Positions 44,887 to 56,531 of a DNA stretch of 64,000 nucleotides are shown here, piece after piece. This stretch comes from Sporothrix humicola (lineage: Eukaryota; Ascomycota; Sordariomycetes; Ophiostomatales; Ophiostomataceae). The position numbers and the translations under genes were made by a program. Every line of letters begins with the position of its first letter. Position 1 is the first letter of the stretch. The notes beneath the pieces are model-generated. The model was not told the origin of the DNA. It did not search any database and saw nothing but the letters and a program-made list of their open reading frames with translations. The DNA is taken from positions 62,001 through 126,000 of the forward strand of contig WNYE01000076.1 of NCBI GenBank assembly GCA_021396245.1, written 5' to 3'.

Positions 44887-46508
44887 TTATTCTATGCATA
44901 GATCCGTAAACTCCACAACCTGTCTGTCTTCACCAATTGCAAACACACCAATGACTGGCCCAACATAATCTGCATCCGTCAATTCCAATGAATCAAAGAC
45001 GGCAAGCTCTGTGAAATCATTCATGTTACCGCCATCTTTTGAAACCTTTCCTACCCGATAAGAAAACCGATATTCCTGCTCTGTATTTGTTATGCGCAGC
45101 ATCAGGTTTTCCCAGCCAGCCAGTCTGTGCCATGATGTCCGGGTCTTGCCCTGGCAGCGGTTGACGAGATGAAATATAATTCTCGAATTTTCCATGTCAA
45201 AGAATATGCGGGAATATCTGTGTTCGTCTTTGTAGAAGGCGAGGCCCATCGAGAGCGTAGTTGTGTCGCTGTTGTTGCTTGATATCGATGGCCAACGGAA
45301 TGTAACTTTGCCCATTCCGGCCAGCTTGCGTTGCCTCTTCCCCATAAACGTCGGCGAGAGGCTTGGGTGCGAAAGATCAGTGCTCGACGATATGATTTTA
45401 CCATATCTGCCGCCATCCGCGATATCATAACGGCTTGGATCGGGATCGCGGATGTAGACGAGGTCTACATTCGGCATCGAGGAAAGGGCATTGTGGCAGG
45501 TTGGTAGTCGCCGCGACACTTCGGCGACTACATCTAGCTGCACGTCACCAAAGGCAAGCCAGTCTCCATCCCAGTGGCAGGGAACTAGAAAGGTCTCTCG
45601 GCTCAAGGTGTAACGACCACGGACATCCTTTCGAACCGCCAGACACACACCCCACCAGTTCCCTTGGCCATCTTCAAATACATCGCAGTGTCCCACGTGC
45701 TGGATGTATGCTGAAGGCGTATGCCTTGCTGTCAGGATGGGGTTACGAGGGCATGGCGCATATGGCCCCCAGATGTTCCGGGAGCGAGCCGCGGTAATCA
45801 TGTGCCCCTCGTGTGTTCCACCTTCCGAGATCAGAAGATAGAACCACCCATTCCATTTGTAGATGTGAGGACCTTCGGGGTAGGCGCCTCCCGAGCCGGC
45901 CCAGATGATTTTCTCTTCAGACAGCTTACGACCTGTTGCGAGGTCGAGTTCAAAAAGACCGATCCCGATCCCCTCGGCCGATGCGCCATGCAGATAGACC
46001 TTGTCGCCGTCAAAGATGATTCCTGGGTCGATTCCAGAATAATCAAAATAGACCGGGTCGCTCCATCGCCCAGCCCAGATATCCGTCGTAGAGATGATAA
46101 AGTTTTTCTTGCTGCCGGGTGAAAACTTTTCTGGACGGATGCTGTTTGTGCAGACAACGTAGAAGACTCCATCATGGTGCCGTATCGTGGGTGCGTATAG
46201 ACCACCTGCCGCAGGGACTATTTCGCGAGAGGATGGGACAGACCTCAGAACTGTCGAGGAACGTGCGAGACTGAGCTGGTCTGGTCTGTGAATTGCATTG
46301 CCTAAATGGTCAGCTTTCCTGAACATCATGCTACTATTACAATTACGGGAGACATACCTATTTGCTTCCATGAAACAAGGTCCTGGGAGGCATAGATGGG
46401 CAGTCCGGGAAAGACGTGAAATGACGAGTTGACCAGATAAAACCAGTCGTCCACTTTGACAACCGAAGGGTCAGGTGCGAAGCCTGGGATGATTGGATTG
46501 ACAGACAT
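44887..46508 (-). CDS. Glycoside hydrolase family 43 (beta-xylosidase / arabinofuranosidase type)
   Basis: Inverting glycosidase acting on xylo- or arabino-oligosaccharides, 521 aa. Exons 46508-46358 and 46301-44887 (56-bp intron, GTATGT donor). The five-bladed propeller carries the expected acids: Asp13 in FAPDPSVV (base), Asp142 in IDPGIIFD (pKa modulator) and Glu193 in YPEGPHIYK (acid). After about residue 320 a beta-sandwich domain follows, as in two-domain GH43 xylosidases. No signal peptide, so the enzyme is probably intracellular and acts on imported oligosaccharides, in line with the sugar transporter nearby. It is divergent from the GH35-like gene across an 853-bp promoter. Confidence 0.9.
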
Positions 46509-47361
46509 TATAGATCCAGTCAAAGAGAAGAAGGTGTGCCTATCCCATAGGGATGGCTTGGTATCATAAGCCACCTCAGACAAGAACTTTTTATACCAAA
46601 AAGTATCAGTCGACAACTGTCGATGCTATGCCCGAGATGAGACAAACTTACCTTCACTTCTGCCGTTTTTCTCGAAACACAGCCAGAATATCGACTACCA
46701 CGTTGTATCGAGTGGAGTTTATGGAAAATTGAGGATGCTCCAATTTGTCCTTGTTTCTTTGGGAAACGACACGGAGAAATAGTGAGATCAATCTGACAAC
46801 GTAGCCACTTAACGATCCCCACTATTCTGGTCCACAATTAGAAAGGCAGTCGATATTTTAGTATGTTAAAAAAAGAATACACCACGGAGAATCCCTAGCT
46901 AACTCGCGTCGAAGAGATTTTACCTCCGTGATATCGCTTTAATGCTCAACCGACCTAGTTACCCCGTTACACAGTGTGGACCAAGAAGCGATGGATTCGG
47001 TTCAATTACGGAATACAGTAGAAGCTAAAAAGAAGCCATGGCACATAAGGCAAGGGTGAGAAAAACTAGCGGAAGCACGTGCTGCCTAACAACACAGTGG
47101 CCTTTACGGATACCGTCAAACTTCCACGCTTTATTTTCCACGGAGAAATTATAGTATAGTCAATGCCACCCAATGGAATGTTAGCTTACACTAACCACCT
47201 TTGTGCTTTGGGGCCGTATGACACAATGAACGGCATTGGAAGGCGGTTCCATATACATTGTGTGCAATCAGTCTTCAATTTGTATCCAAATTAACCAATG
47301 CTGCTCTTTCGTACATTCCATTTCGATAATGTGAGCTTTGAACCACCACGACTTTTCCGAC
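46509..47361. promoter_or_regulatory. Shared divergent promoter with CACGGAG motifs
   Basis: Drives GH43 leftwards and the GH35-like gene rightwards. CACGGAG occurs at 46770-46776, 46883-46889 and 47139-47145, with its reverse complement CTCCGTG at 46924-46930. A CGG-ATA-CCG inverted repeat, the type of site bound by Zn2Cys6 dimers, is at 47107-47115. Confidence 0.5.
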
Positions 47362-49154
47362 ATGGCTACCAAATTCGAACCTGCGAGTCTTAGAAAGGCA
47401 GGCCGAGGCTGGGAGCTGCTCGTTGACGGCAAACCATTCCTCATCCTGGGAGCCGAGCTGCAGAACTCGTCGATGAGTTTTGCGCCATACGTGCGTTCGG
47501 TGTTCCCTGAGATTGCCAAAATGGGCGTCAATACGGTCCTGGGTGCAGTGACTTGGGAAGATATTGAACCAGAAGAAGGGCGTTTTGATTTCACACAGCT
47601 TGATGCGGTCCTAGACAGTGCAAGAGCCAATGACCTGAAAATCATCATCCTCTGGTTCGCATCATTCAAAAATGGCAAGTTGTTTTATACCCTATGCTCT
47701 GTGACAAATTGATTAACAAAAGACGTTGTAACTTAGGTCGTTCCAGCTACATGCCAGCATGGGCCAAGAAGAATCCCAGACGCTTTCCACATATTATGGT
47801 CCGGGAGCGTGATGGGAGTCTTCGTGTCTCGGAGACCACATCGATTTTTCGCCCCGAATGCAGCGATGCCGACGCCCGTGCCTTTGCCCGTTTGATGAAA
47901 CACCTCCGCGAGACCGACACGGATCGAACCGTCATCATGGCCCAGGTCGAAAACGAAGTAGGCCTCCTCGGCGACTCCAGAGACCGGAGCCAGACTGGCA
48001 ACGAAGTTTTTACGTCGCCCGTCCCCAGCGAAGTGGTGGACTTCTTTCTGGGCGAATGGGATACTCTGCGTCCCGAGCTGCAGGAAAACCTAGCAGTGCT
48101 GAAAAAAAACGCCGAGAAGATCCATAAAGACAGCAGTTGGGAGGCCTGTTTCGGGCAAGGTGTCTACACGGATGAGATATTCATGGCTTATCATTTCGCC
48201 TTGTACGTCGAGAAAGTTGCCCGTGCCGGCCACGAAGTCTACGATATTCCCATTTTCACCAACGTCTGGCTTCAAAAGCCCGGCGACCCCAGCGGGGCCG
48301 ACAATGCGGTATCTGGCGGCGACTTGCCTGGGGTGTATCCTTCAGGCGGCGCTGTCATCAACGTTCTCGACATATGGAAGCGATTTGCACCCTCTCTGGA
48401 CTTTGTGGCCCCGGACATCTATGCGGCGGACTACGACGCCACGTGTGCAGCCTACCGCCACCGCGGGCAAGCCTTGTTTATCCCGGAGCAGCGCCGAGAC
48501 GAACACGGTGCAAGACAGGCCTGGGCCGCCATCGGCTCCCACGGCGCGCTGGGCGTCAGTCCTTTTGGCATCGACACCTTGACAGTAGATACATGTGCCT
48601 TTACTCAGACCTATATACTCTTGCGGTCTGTTTCCCCCCACATCCTTGCCGCACGCGCAGCGCAACCAGAGGACAGCAATTCCGACACTCTGTGCGGCTT
48701 CTATTTTGACGATCCCGCCGAGTCCAATAGTCCGTGCAAAGATGCCTCGCCACCGATTGTCAAGACACTCGGCGCATATGAGCTCACGATCAGTCAGGCC
48801 TGGGTGGCTGGCCAAGCCGGTCCTGGATTTGGACTTGTCATCGCCCTAGCTCCTGACCGGTTTCTTATGGTGGGCATGGGCTTCCGCGTGGAGTTCCGGT
48901 CAACCTCGCCAACGGCGGTTTACACAAGCATCCTGCGATACGAGGAGAAGAGTGTTGTGGACATTGAGAAGGGAACCCTTCAAACAGAGAGAGTGCTGAA
49001 TGGGGACGAGAGTCGGAGCGGGCGCTGGGTGAACATGCCGAATCCATTGCCCGACATGGGAGTGTCCAAGGTTCCGATCACCATCCCAGCGCGTACGATG
49101 ATCGCCGAGGTGGTTGTGTATTCGATAGATGCTGAGGATGCGGCCATATTCTAG
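47362..49154 (+). CDS. GH35-like glycosidase with DUF5597-type C-terminus
   Basis: Predicted beta-galactosidase-like exo-glycosidase, 576 aa. Exons 47362-47674 and 47737-49154. The intron has a GC-AG boundary (G|GCAAGT donor, ACTTAG acceptor), the only one I saw in the window. A TIM-barrel N-terminal domain resembles GH35/GH42: LQNSSMSF, GVNTVLGAVTWEDIEPEEG, then QVENEVG with Glu178 as likely acid/base and Glu355 (LFIPEQRRDE) as candidate nucleophile. Residues 400-576 form a beta-rich domain of the DUF5597 type. No signal peptide. Paired head-to-head with GH43 and followed by an MFS sugar transporter, it likely hydrolyses an imported plant oligosaccharide. Family is probable, exact substrate unknown. 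Confidence 0.82.
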
Positions 49155-49860
49155 ATGCCACATTAGAAATAGACAAATACACAAAACTTCCAACTACGAT
49201 TTTGTCCAATCCTTAGGTTGTGTGGGCACGCATCGGGTCCCTTGAACGTTCCGTGATCTCGACCCTGCCACAATCAGCAAACGCTCTCTCTTTCCCCGCC
49301 TGGAAGATGTGACTGCCTGGCGCTGTTCGGAAAATCCGTGTGCGTGTACAGAAAGAAGTAAACATTTGGGGTATTAATTAGTCCGACCTCCGTGGAGTTA
49401 TATGCCAATCTCCACATGACATGCCAGGAATCCTCGCCGCTGAGTGAACACCCTCGAGGATATGAGCCTGATTCTCGCCAGAGTTACTCAACATGGGATA
49501 TTTGCTGACGAAAATCCGTATCCCCGTATCCCCGTCGTTGACAAGTGAGGGGGTCGCAGCCCATTGAACAGCCAGAACTCCGTGGAGTTTATGGTGCCCC
49601 ATGAATGATAATGCCACGATGTTTCCCCAGCTTCTTAACCCCAGACCCACTTCCGCCTCTACAAAACGTGGGGAGAGATATTCGGGGTGAACACTGGCCA
49701 GATGCCGAAAAGCAACCATCGAAAATTTCATCTCTGGCTCTTGTGTTGCGAGTACTTATACCATCTACCACCCGTGTGTGTAGAAAACGATATTCATCAA
49801 GCTGCCTTCAAACAACCGCCTCTATTCTACAACAATTGGATCCTATTCACCTTGCACAAA
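49155..49860. promoter_or_regulatory. Promoter of the MFS sugar transporter, with two CTCCGTGGAG boxes
   Basis: CTCCGTGGAG is found at 49388-49397 and 49578-49587; its core CTCCGTG is the reverse complement of the CACGGAG motif in the GH43/GH35-like promoter. No gene in the spacer. Confidence 0.45.
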
Positions 49861-51774
49861 ATGACTAGCAAAGTCAACGCCACCGAGATTGGCGCGCAGG
49901 TCGAGCATGTCAATGATCCCTCTGCCACGCAGGCTGCGCTCGACGCAAAAGATCCTGTTGCCGTGGTCGAAGCAGCCGACGAAATTGCGCCCCTTGACGG
50001 GCCCAAGCTGTCGCCATGGACGTACAGCATGTTCCGACTCTACCTTGTCCTTATTTGCGGTTACCTTGGCTCTTGTGCTAATGGATTTGACGGAAGCCTC
50101 ATGGGGTAAGTCGTTTTGTTTTGTTGCGTGGTTATGTCGTTCTTGCTAACACCCATTCTCACTACAGAGGACTCAATGCCATGACTTCGTACCAAACCTT
50201 CTTCCACATGTAGGTGCCAATTGAAACTCAGAAAACAATACAGCTAGATGCTTCCATGTTCTGACACTGACTACCCATGTAGGAAGACGGCTTCATCATC
50301 AACCGGTCTCACGTTTGCCATCTACGGAATTGGTAAGTGCATATCAAATTGACGTTACTTATTAGACCAGGATTGACTTTTTTTTTTCACGACAGGAAAC
50401 ATCGTTGCTCTACCTCTAGTCGGGCCAATCAACGACGGCTTTGGTCGCCGTGCCGGCATGTTTACTGGAGCGTGTATCATTATTTGCGGCTCTCTTGTTA
50501 GTGCCAATGCTGTCAGCAACGGCATGTTTCTCGGCGCGCGTTTTATCTTGGGCGCCGGCGCCGGCTTTTGCAACGTTAGCGCTCCCATCTATGTTGGCGA
50601 AATGGCCCACCCATACTGGCGAGGCACTCTCATGGGTGTCTACTCCTCATTTGGGTATGTTGCATGAACAACAATAACAAGCTTCGATTATCAAATGGTC
50701 TAACAAAGTATCAGTGCCATTGGTTCCATCGTCGCCACATGGGTGGTCTACGCTAGCCGTAACCTCGGCAGCAAAGGATGGCGCATCCCTCTGTGGTGCC
50801 AGTTGATCTCCTCTGGTTTTATCTTCATATTTGCGTGGATAATCCCCGAAAGCCCGCGTTGGCTTGTTGCGCAAGGCCGCCTGGGTGATGCCAGGAAGGT
50901 GTTGGCCCGCTACCACGGCGAGGGCAACCCGGATCACCCCCTTGTCAATCTCGAGCTGGCCGAAATGGAGGCCCAAATCTCCACCACCGGCTCCGATAAG
51001 CGATGGTGGGATTATACGGAGCTTTGGAAGACCCGCCAAGCCCGCCGACGCCTGCTTTGTGTCCTTACTATGGCTACCTTTGGACAGTGGTCTGGTAGCG
51101 CCTTGATCAGTGCTTATCTGCCAGTCATGCTCGAAAATGCCGGAATCACCTCTCAGCAGAAAGTACTTATGCTTAACGCCATTTATTCTGTACTGACTTG
51201 GCTAGCTAACTTGGCGGGTGCTCGTCTAATGGACAAGGCCGGCCGACGGCCTATGCTGCTGGGTACGCTCGGCTTCTGCATCTGTTGCTTCATTATCATC
51301 TGCCCGACCTCCAAGTACGCCGTCGCCAACCCCGACAATTCCGCCATAGCCGGTGCCACGGTTGCCTTTATTTACCTGTTCGGTATCAGCTGGTACCTGG
51401 CTTGGTCTCCACTGTCTCCCATGTATATCGTTGAGGTGCTGGAGACGAATACTCGTGCCAAGGGCAAGTCGCTGGCTCAGCTGTTCACTGCGGCGGCGTC
51501 CACTGTGATTACGTACTCGTCGTCGCCGGCCTTGGCCGCGATCAAGTACTATCTCTACGTGATCTTTATCGCGTGGGATGTTGGTGAACTCGCCGTGGTC
51601 TACTTTTTCTGGCCTGAGACCCGGGGACGTACGTTGGAGGAGCTCGAGGAGGTCTTTTCGGCGCCGAACCCGGTTAAAAAGAGCCTGGAGCCTAAGACGA
51701 CCAGCACGGTTATGAACGCCATGAATGCCGGCGGCAAGAATCTGGAGATGGTCGACACCACGAATATGGCCTAA
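49861..51774 (+). CDS. MFS sugar transporter, lactose-permease-like
   Basis: Sugar/H+ symporter of 551 aa in the plasma membrane. Exons 49861-50105, 50168-50209, 50283-50332, 50396-50654 and 50715-51774 (introns 60-73 bp); all joins keep frame and the second exon is only 42 bp. The N-terminus of about 55 residues is hydrophilic. Motifs: GFDGSLMGGLNAM in helix 1, FGRRAG after helix 2, PESPRWLVAQGR before the central loop, DKAGRRPM after helix 8, PETRGRTLEELEEVF after helix 12. Such fungal proteins import disaccharides or pentose oligomers. It lies next to the two intracellular glycosidases and shares the CTCCGTG promoter motif with them. Confidence 0.92.
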
Positions 51775-52329
51775 AGCTATACGCGGTTCGTCAAGACAGA
51801 TGGTGCTTCGTTCATAGCCCCCTCGAGGCCTCGTCAACATGCCAGACATATTACAAAGGCACTTCCCAAGGGCTAATAGTCTCTGCTCTTTTCCGAGGGC
51901 CTTGGGTTGGAGCAAGTCTCGCCGCGTTCTTTTTTCTTTACTTTTAACTAGTTGAACGTTCGGTTTTGCGGTTTAGTTACAAGGTTTATTTAAGTAGTTC
52001 GTAACAGTTAAAGTAAGAACTGAGGCCTTAAGTCTTCACTATAAAGAGAAATAAAAGAACATATTATAGGCGTTTAAAGAGCTACATGAGAAAAGGTATA
52101 CGCAGTGACGTGTTATCGGGGATAAAATTTATGCTTAACCTACCGGCCTCCGCGATTTATCTTTAACGTCTTATTCGACAGTGTACAATATGTATTAGTA
52201 CGGTGTCCTCTCCGCATTCACATTTATCTTATACTGCCGCCGCGTGGTGAAATCTCCTACAGTACAAGGCGAAGTTACCATGGCCGGTCCTGGTTGCTAG
52301 GAGTGTGTGGAGCGTAGCTCTAGCTCGTC
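51775..52329. other. AT-rich, non-coding stretch
   Basis: Strong AT bias from about 51930 to 52210, with TA-rich words. It could be mutated remains of the gene whose beginning is visible to its right, but I cannot read protein in it. Confidence 0.35.
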
Positions 52330-52683
52330 GATTGGATGCTGTCGGGTCCAGTTTCGGTCCGTTGACAATATTTAACAGCTCTTCACTCAATCTCGGACAG
52401 TCGGCTGCGATACCCCTAATGGCGTTTATGTACGGCCGAACCTTTTTCCCATCATCGAGTTCTTCTGGTCGACATAGTTTCGTGGGCTAGGCTGGGCTTT
52501 GCGAGGCGTGAGCTGGTCGGTAAAATCGACGAGCCTTGTGTGGATGGTGTGGAGCTCAAGGTCTCCAGCGGTCGCCCCAGCGGCCGAGTTTGCAATTTCG
52601 GCTGATGAGCTGATGCGTTTCGTGGAGAAATCCACAAACTAGACGATGGCTCTGGCAAGGCCCACCGCCGACAACGGGTCCAT
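52330..52683 (-). pseudogene. Relic of an NLR-type N-terminal domain
   Basis: From an ATG at 52683, the minus strand reads MDPLSAVGLARAIV, a TAG at 52641-52639, then FVDFSTKRISSSAEI and on to LELHTIHTRLVDFTDQL. This is the pattern of the N-terminal domain of fungal NACHT/NB-ARC repeat proteins (typical form: MDPLS...IVQFVDFG). The TAG replaces the usual Gln of IVQFVDF. At 52426 the frame stops, but a second frame right after it continues with IRGIAADCPRLSEELLN, the next conserved block of such proteins, so at least one frameshift exists too. No NACHT or repeat domain is readable further left. The gene is dead or an isolated fragment. Confidence 0.6.
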
Positions 52684-52854
52684 ATTGACGCCGCTGACAA
52701 TGAATGGTGAATTTGAGAAGACACTATCTTTACGTCAGGAAATGGTATCGTGGTCGAGGAGTAAGGAAAAGAAATGTGAATGAGAGAAAAGCAGTATGCT
52801 CATTTATTGTCCCGGGTGGGGGTATCGGCTTTTCATGTCTTCTTCCCAGCTGTA

Positions 52855-53807
52855 TTAGTACGTATAAAGGTCACAAACAGGCAGTGCCTTAGGCTGACTC
52901 GAGAAGGCAGCCAACTCGCGCACCATTTCATGCAAGCTGTCGCCCCGTTTGGCCAACTTCGGCCTCCAGATTCGTTCCCTAGTGGTGACTGTGTAGAAAA
53001 CACAAAAGCCCAACAAAGCACCAGATGGCTGAGCATGTCGCCTTCTTGAACCTTGCTCATATCTCAGAAAGTGCAACCACAGTTTGTCGCGTAAGTCCAG
53101 GCGAAGAATATGCGGACTGAACAGAATGACAAAAGGGAACATCCAATAAATTCATATGCAAGCCAAAATGGCTACCGTAGGATGGTGAAATAACGGAATA
53201 TACATCATATGCGTTCCGTCTTCATCGAATTTAGCAACCAGTTCGGTCTGATTCGTAGTTGCTTCTCCACCACTTTCTACATTGCTAATCGAAAATCGTT
53301 CTCCCCGTTGGCAAATAACTAAATATCCGTCGTAAACCACCAATCCGATGTTCAGGCGACGTTGTCAGAAGACAGGGTCCGGTGGGTCACGGCAATGCCC
53401 TAGCTCCCGTTGATTAGCGCTGTCGTTCTTCACGTTTGCCATAAACAGAAGGAGCTCACCTTAATGAGATTGAATGCATCTTAATGGAAATGAATAGTTT
53501 TCATCTTTCTTTCCGCTCATCCTACATACGCGAGTAGCAAATTGAGCATTCCCAGTGTCTTTTACCACAATCTGCCGCAGAAATGCGCCCAACCACTTCT
53601 CAACCAATAGCTGGGCGACAACGTTTTCGTCGGGCTTATCATGTACAGACTGCATGGCAATGCTCGTATTTTCCTGGCCGTCTTACCGAAATAGTAGCTG
53701 TGACTAAGAAAGTCCAAGCCGCGTTGTTGTTCCTTGTCTACGAAGAGTTGCTGCCATTCATGGGCTAGCAGACCTGATTTACTGACGTCAATATGAGAAA
53801 CTGACAT
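52855..53807 (-). pseudogene. Possible relic of an unknown gene
   Basis: Several coding-like minus-strand stretches in different frames: 53807-53660 (MSVSHIDVSKSGLLAHEWQQ...GLDFLSHSYYFGKTARKIRALP), then, one frame over, 53655-53540 (VVAQLLVEKWLGAFLRQIVVK), and 53343-53152 and 53142-52855. They may be exons of one gene or frame-shifted remains. No family recognised. Confidence 0.3.
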
Positions 53808-54582
53808 ACTGTCGTACTCCCCTTCACATCAGATATGTGGTAGTGCGATAAAAAATTTGGAAGGATAGCTGCCAGAGTAAAACTTTGTAAAATTTGCTGT
53901 TTGAGTTTTTTCGTTCGTTTTCTTCATACTATATCTTTCTCCTTTTTAGATTAGAAACGAAAAAAATAAAAATAACAAAGAAAGAAAGTCAAAAAAAAAA
54001 AAAAGTTTTGGAGTGTTATGGCGAAATTTAGAAAAATTTTTTAAAAAAAAGACCCTATCGAATAAATTTTACAAAAAAAAGCAAGCAAACAACATAATTC
54101 GAAAAACTTGCCACACGAATGCCATTATTGGCGTTCTCCAACCTGTACGGAAGTAGTGATTTTCGACTTTAACGACAATCACTAATGGCTCAGCACTGCG
54201 TCCGCTTGGTGCAATGTTTCTTTAGTCATGTCCAGAGCGCACCACACTTTTCACAAGGCTGTGGTAACACGGATTGACACAAGTTTATTTCGTGTCTTTC
54301 CATTGCTCAAAAGACAAAATTGACAAACGAAAAGCGCCGGCAGGGCGATGTCCGCGACAGAATGCGAGGTCCGCGACTTCAATTGAGAAGCGACCCACTT
54401 GGCGACAAATCCACCTAAAAGAGTGCAATGTGATTGGCTCCCACCATCGCGGACATCGGTCCTTTTTCGACTTCATGCCAACTTCGACGACCAGCTCGAC
54501 TTCACGGAATCTCACCAAGCACGTCATTCGAGACGATGTCTTCTCAACATATATATTTTGACGTCGATCGTCCCTGACGATC
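53808..54582. other. AT-rich spacer and promoter of the next transporter
   Basis: Poly-A/poly-T-rich from about 53880 to 54110, including an A run near 53988-54004. The right 250 bp, with a GATTGG (inverted CCAAT) box near 54432, is likely the promoter. Confidence 0.4.
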
Positions 54583-56425
54583 ATGGAAGAGGAACACCTC
54601 GAAGAGGAGCGTCTTCTCGAAGAGTACCGACAACAAGCCAACACCGGAGACGACATGAGCTACACGATCACCAACGTCTACGCCCTCGCCGGGTTCCTGG
54701 CGATTGGCGGGCTGCTGCAAGGCTTTGATGTGTCGTCCATGTCCGGCATCATTTCGTACCCGCAGTTCAAAGACTACTACGGACACCCCGACGCCAACGT
54801 GACGGGCGGCATCACGGCGAGCATTTCCGGGGCGTCGTTTCTGGGATGTTTTGTGGCGTTTGGGCTAGTCGACCGTGTGGGACGAAAAATCACGGCGCAA
54901 ATAGCGTGCGTCCTGTTTGTCATTGGTGCCATTATTGCGTCGGCGAGCATCAATGTGGCGATGCTCATCGTTGGGCGGATCTTTTGCGGTGCTGGTGTTG
55001 GCATGCTGACATCGTCGGGGCCGGTCTATCTGGCGGAGCTGTGCCGGAAAGAGATACGTGGGCGAGTACTCTCACTGCAGCCGTGGGCGAGCAACTGGGG
55101 CGCCCTGAGCATGTACTTTATTGCATACGGGTCGATGCAGACCGGGACAACGGCCGGATTCAGAGTTCCATGGGGAGGTGAGTCGACAGACGTTCTGAAG
55201 ATGATTACTAGGGTTACATAATTTTATTGTTAACACACGCAGTGCAAGCAGTCGCGCCGATTGTACTTTTCATTGCAATCTTTTTCTTCCCACAATCACC
55301 TCGGTGGCTCGCCTCTCAAGACAGATTCGAAGAATGCTTGCAAGAGCTGGCACGTCTTCATGGAAACGGCGACACTGAAGCACCCCTCGTGCAAGCGGAA
55401 TACGCCGAGATCCAGGAGGCCATGCAAGTCAGCCGGGACATGGGTGCAGTCAGGTGGTCTGAACTTGTCGAAAAAGCCAACATTCAGCGAATCATGGCGG
55501 GCATCTTCATCCACATATGGACACAGCTGTCCGGAAACAATGCCATCTTGTTCTACGTTAGCTACGTGTTCCAAATGAGCGGCCTGACGGGGAATGTCAG
55601 CTTGATTGCAGCTGGGGTTCAGTACGCAGTCCAAGTTGTTTTCACTCTGCCAGCCATTATCTACATTGACCGACTCGGACGCCGCCCAGCATTGATGATC
55701 GGCTCTGCCTTGATGGCCATCTTCCTGTACTCGACAGCAGCAACGATGGCAACGAATGGACACTACGTGCCCGGCGGTCTCAACGGGACCAAGGCCGTGT
55801 CGTGGGTCATCAACGCGGATGCCCACAATGCACAGCGGGCAGTGATTGCCTGTACATATCTGCTTGTTGCGGCGGTAAGCAAGCCCACAATCACTTCCAT
55901 GTGACATAATCCTGACTTAATCTAGTACTCCTGCACATGGAACCCCATCGGCTGGGCATATCCGCCCGAGATCTTTCCCCAACGACTTCGAGGCAAGGCG
56001 GTCGCAGTGGCCACCTCGGCCAACTGGATCTTTGCATTTGCAAACAGTAAGTCAGGGCGGAGAGGGTATGAGATGACATATCTGCTAACCTTCAGATTAC
56101 TACACACCTTCAGCTTTCCAGAATCTGCAGTGGCGGACGTTCCTCATATTTGCCACGTTTAACATTGCAGCCGGCATCCACGTGTTCTTCCTCTTCCCTG
56201 AGACAAAGGGACGTTCTCTGGAGGGTGAGTTCAATCTGTTCCTGTTTTTAATTCAATTTCAACAAGATGCTGACCTTAACAGACATGGATGCTATCTTTG
56301 CATCTGGCGTGCGGGCGTGGCAGACAAGCAAGCTCCCAGACAGGCTCGATTTTACTGTCGAAGATGCCGAGCGTGGAAAGCTGGACACACAGGTTGGGCC
56401 CACCAGCGATGTTGGGAGGTCATAG
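54583..56425 (+). CDS. MFS monosaccharide transporter
   Basis: Sugar porter of 539 aa. Exons 54583-55177, 55243-55874, 55926-56046, 56096-56224 and 56283-56425, with introns of 49-65 bp, all joined in frame. After a Glu-rich start (MEEEHLEEERLLEEY) comes helix 1 with GFDVSSMSG, then VDRVGRK, a GRIFCGAGVGM segment, PQSPRWLASQDR, IYIDRLGRRPA, WNPIGWAYPPEIFPQRLRG and PETKGRSLEDMD. These are classic hexose/pentose transporter signatures. The first ATG is chosen; a second Met at codon 25 is possible. It is next to an SDR, an L-gulonate-dehydrogenase-like enzyme and a DUF3237 gene, hinting at uptake of a sugar or sugar acid. Confidence 0.92.
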
Positions 56426-56531
56426 GTAACCAATACCTTCACAAATTATCACGTTATTCCAACGAATTGAGGAAAACGATTGCAGAAAAATCATTCAATT
56501 AGTTTAATTGTTATCATAACGTGACGTTCTC

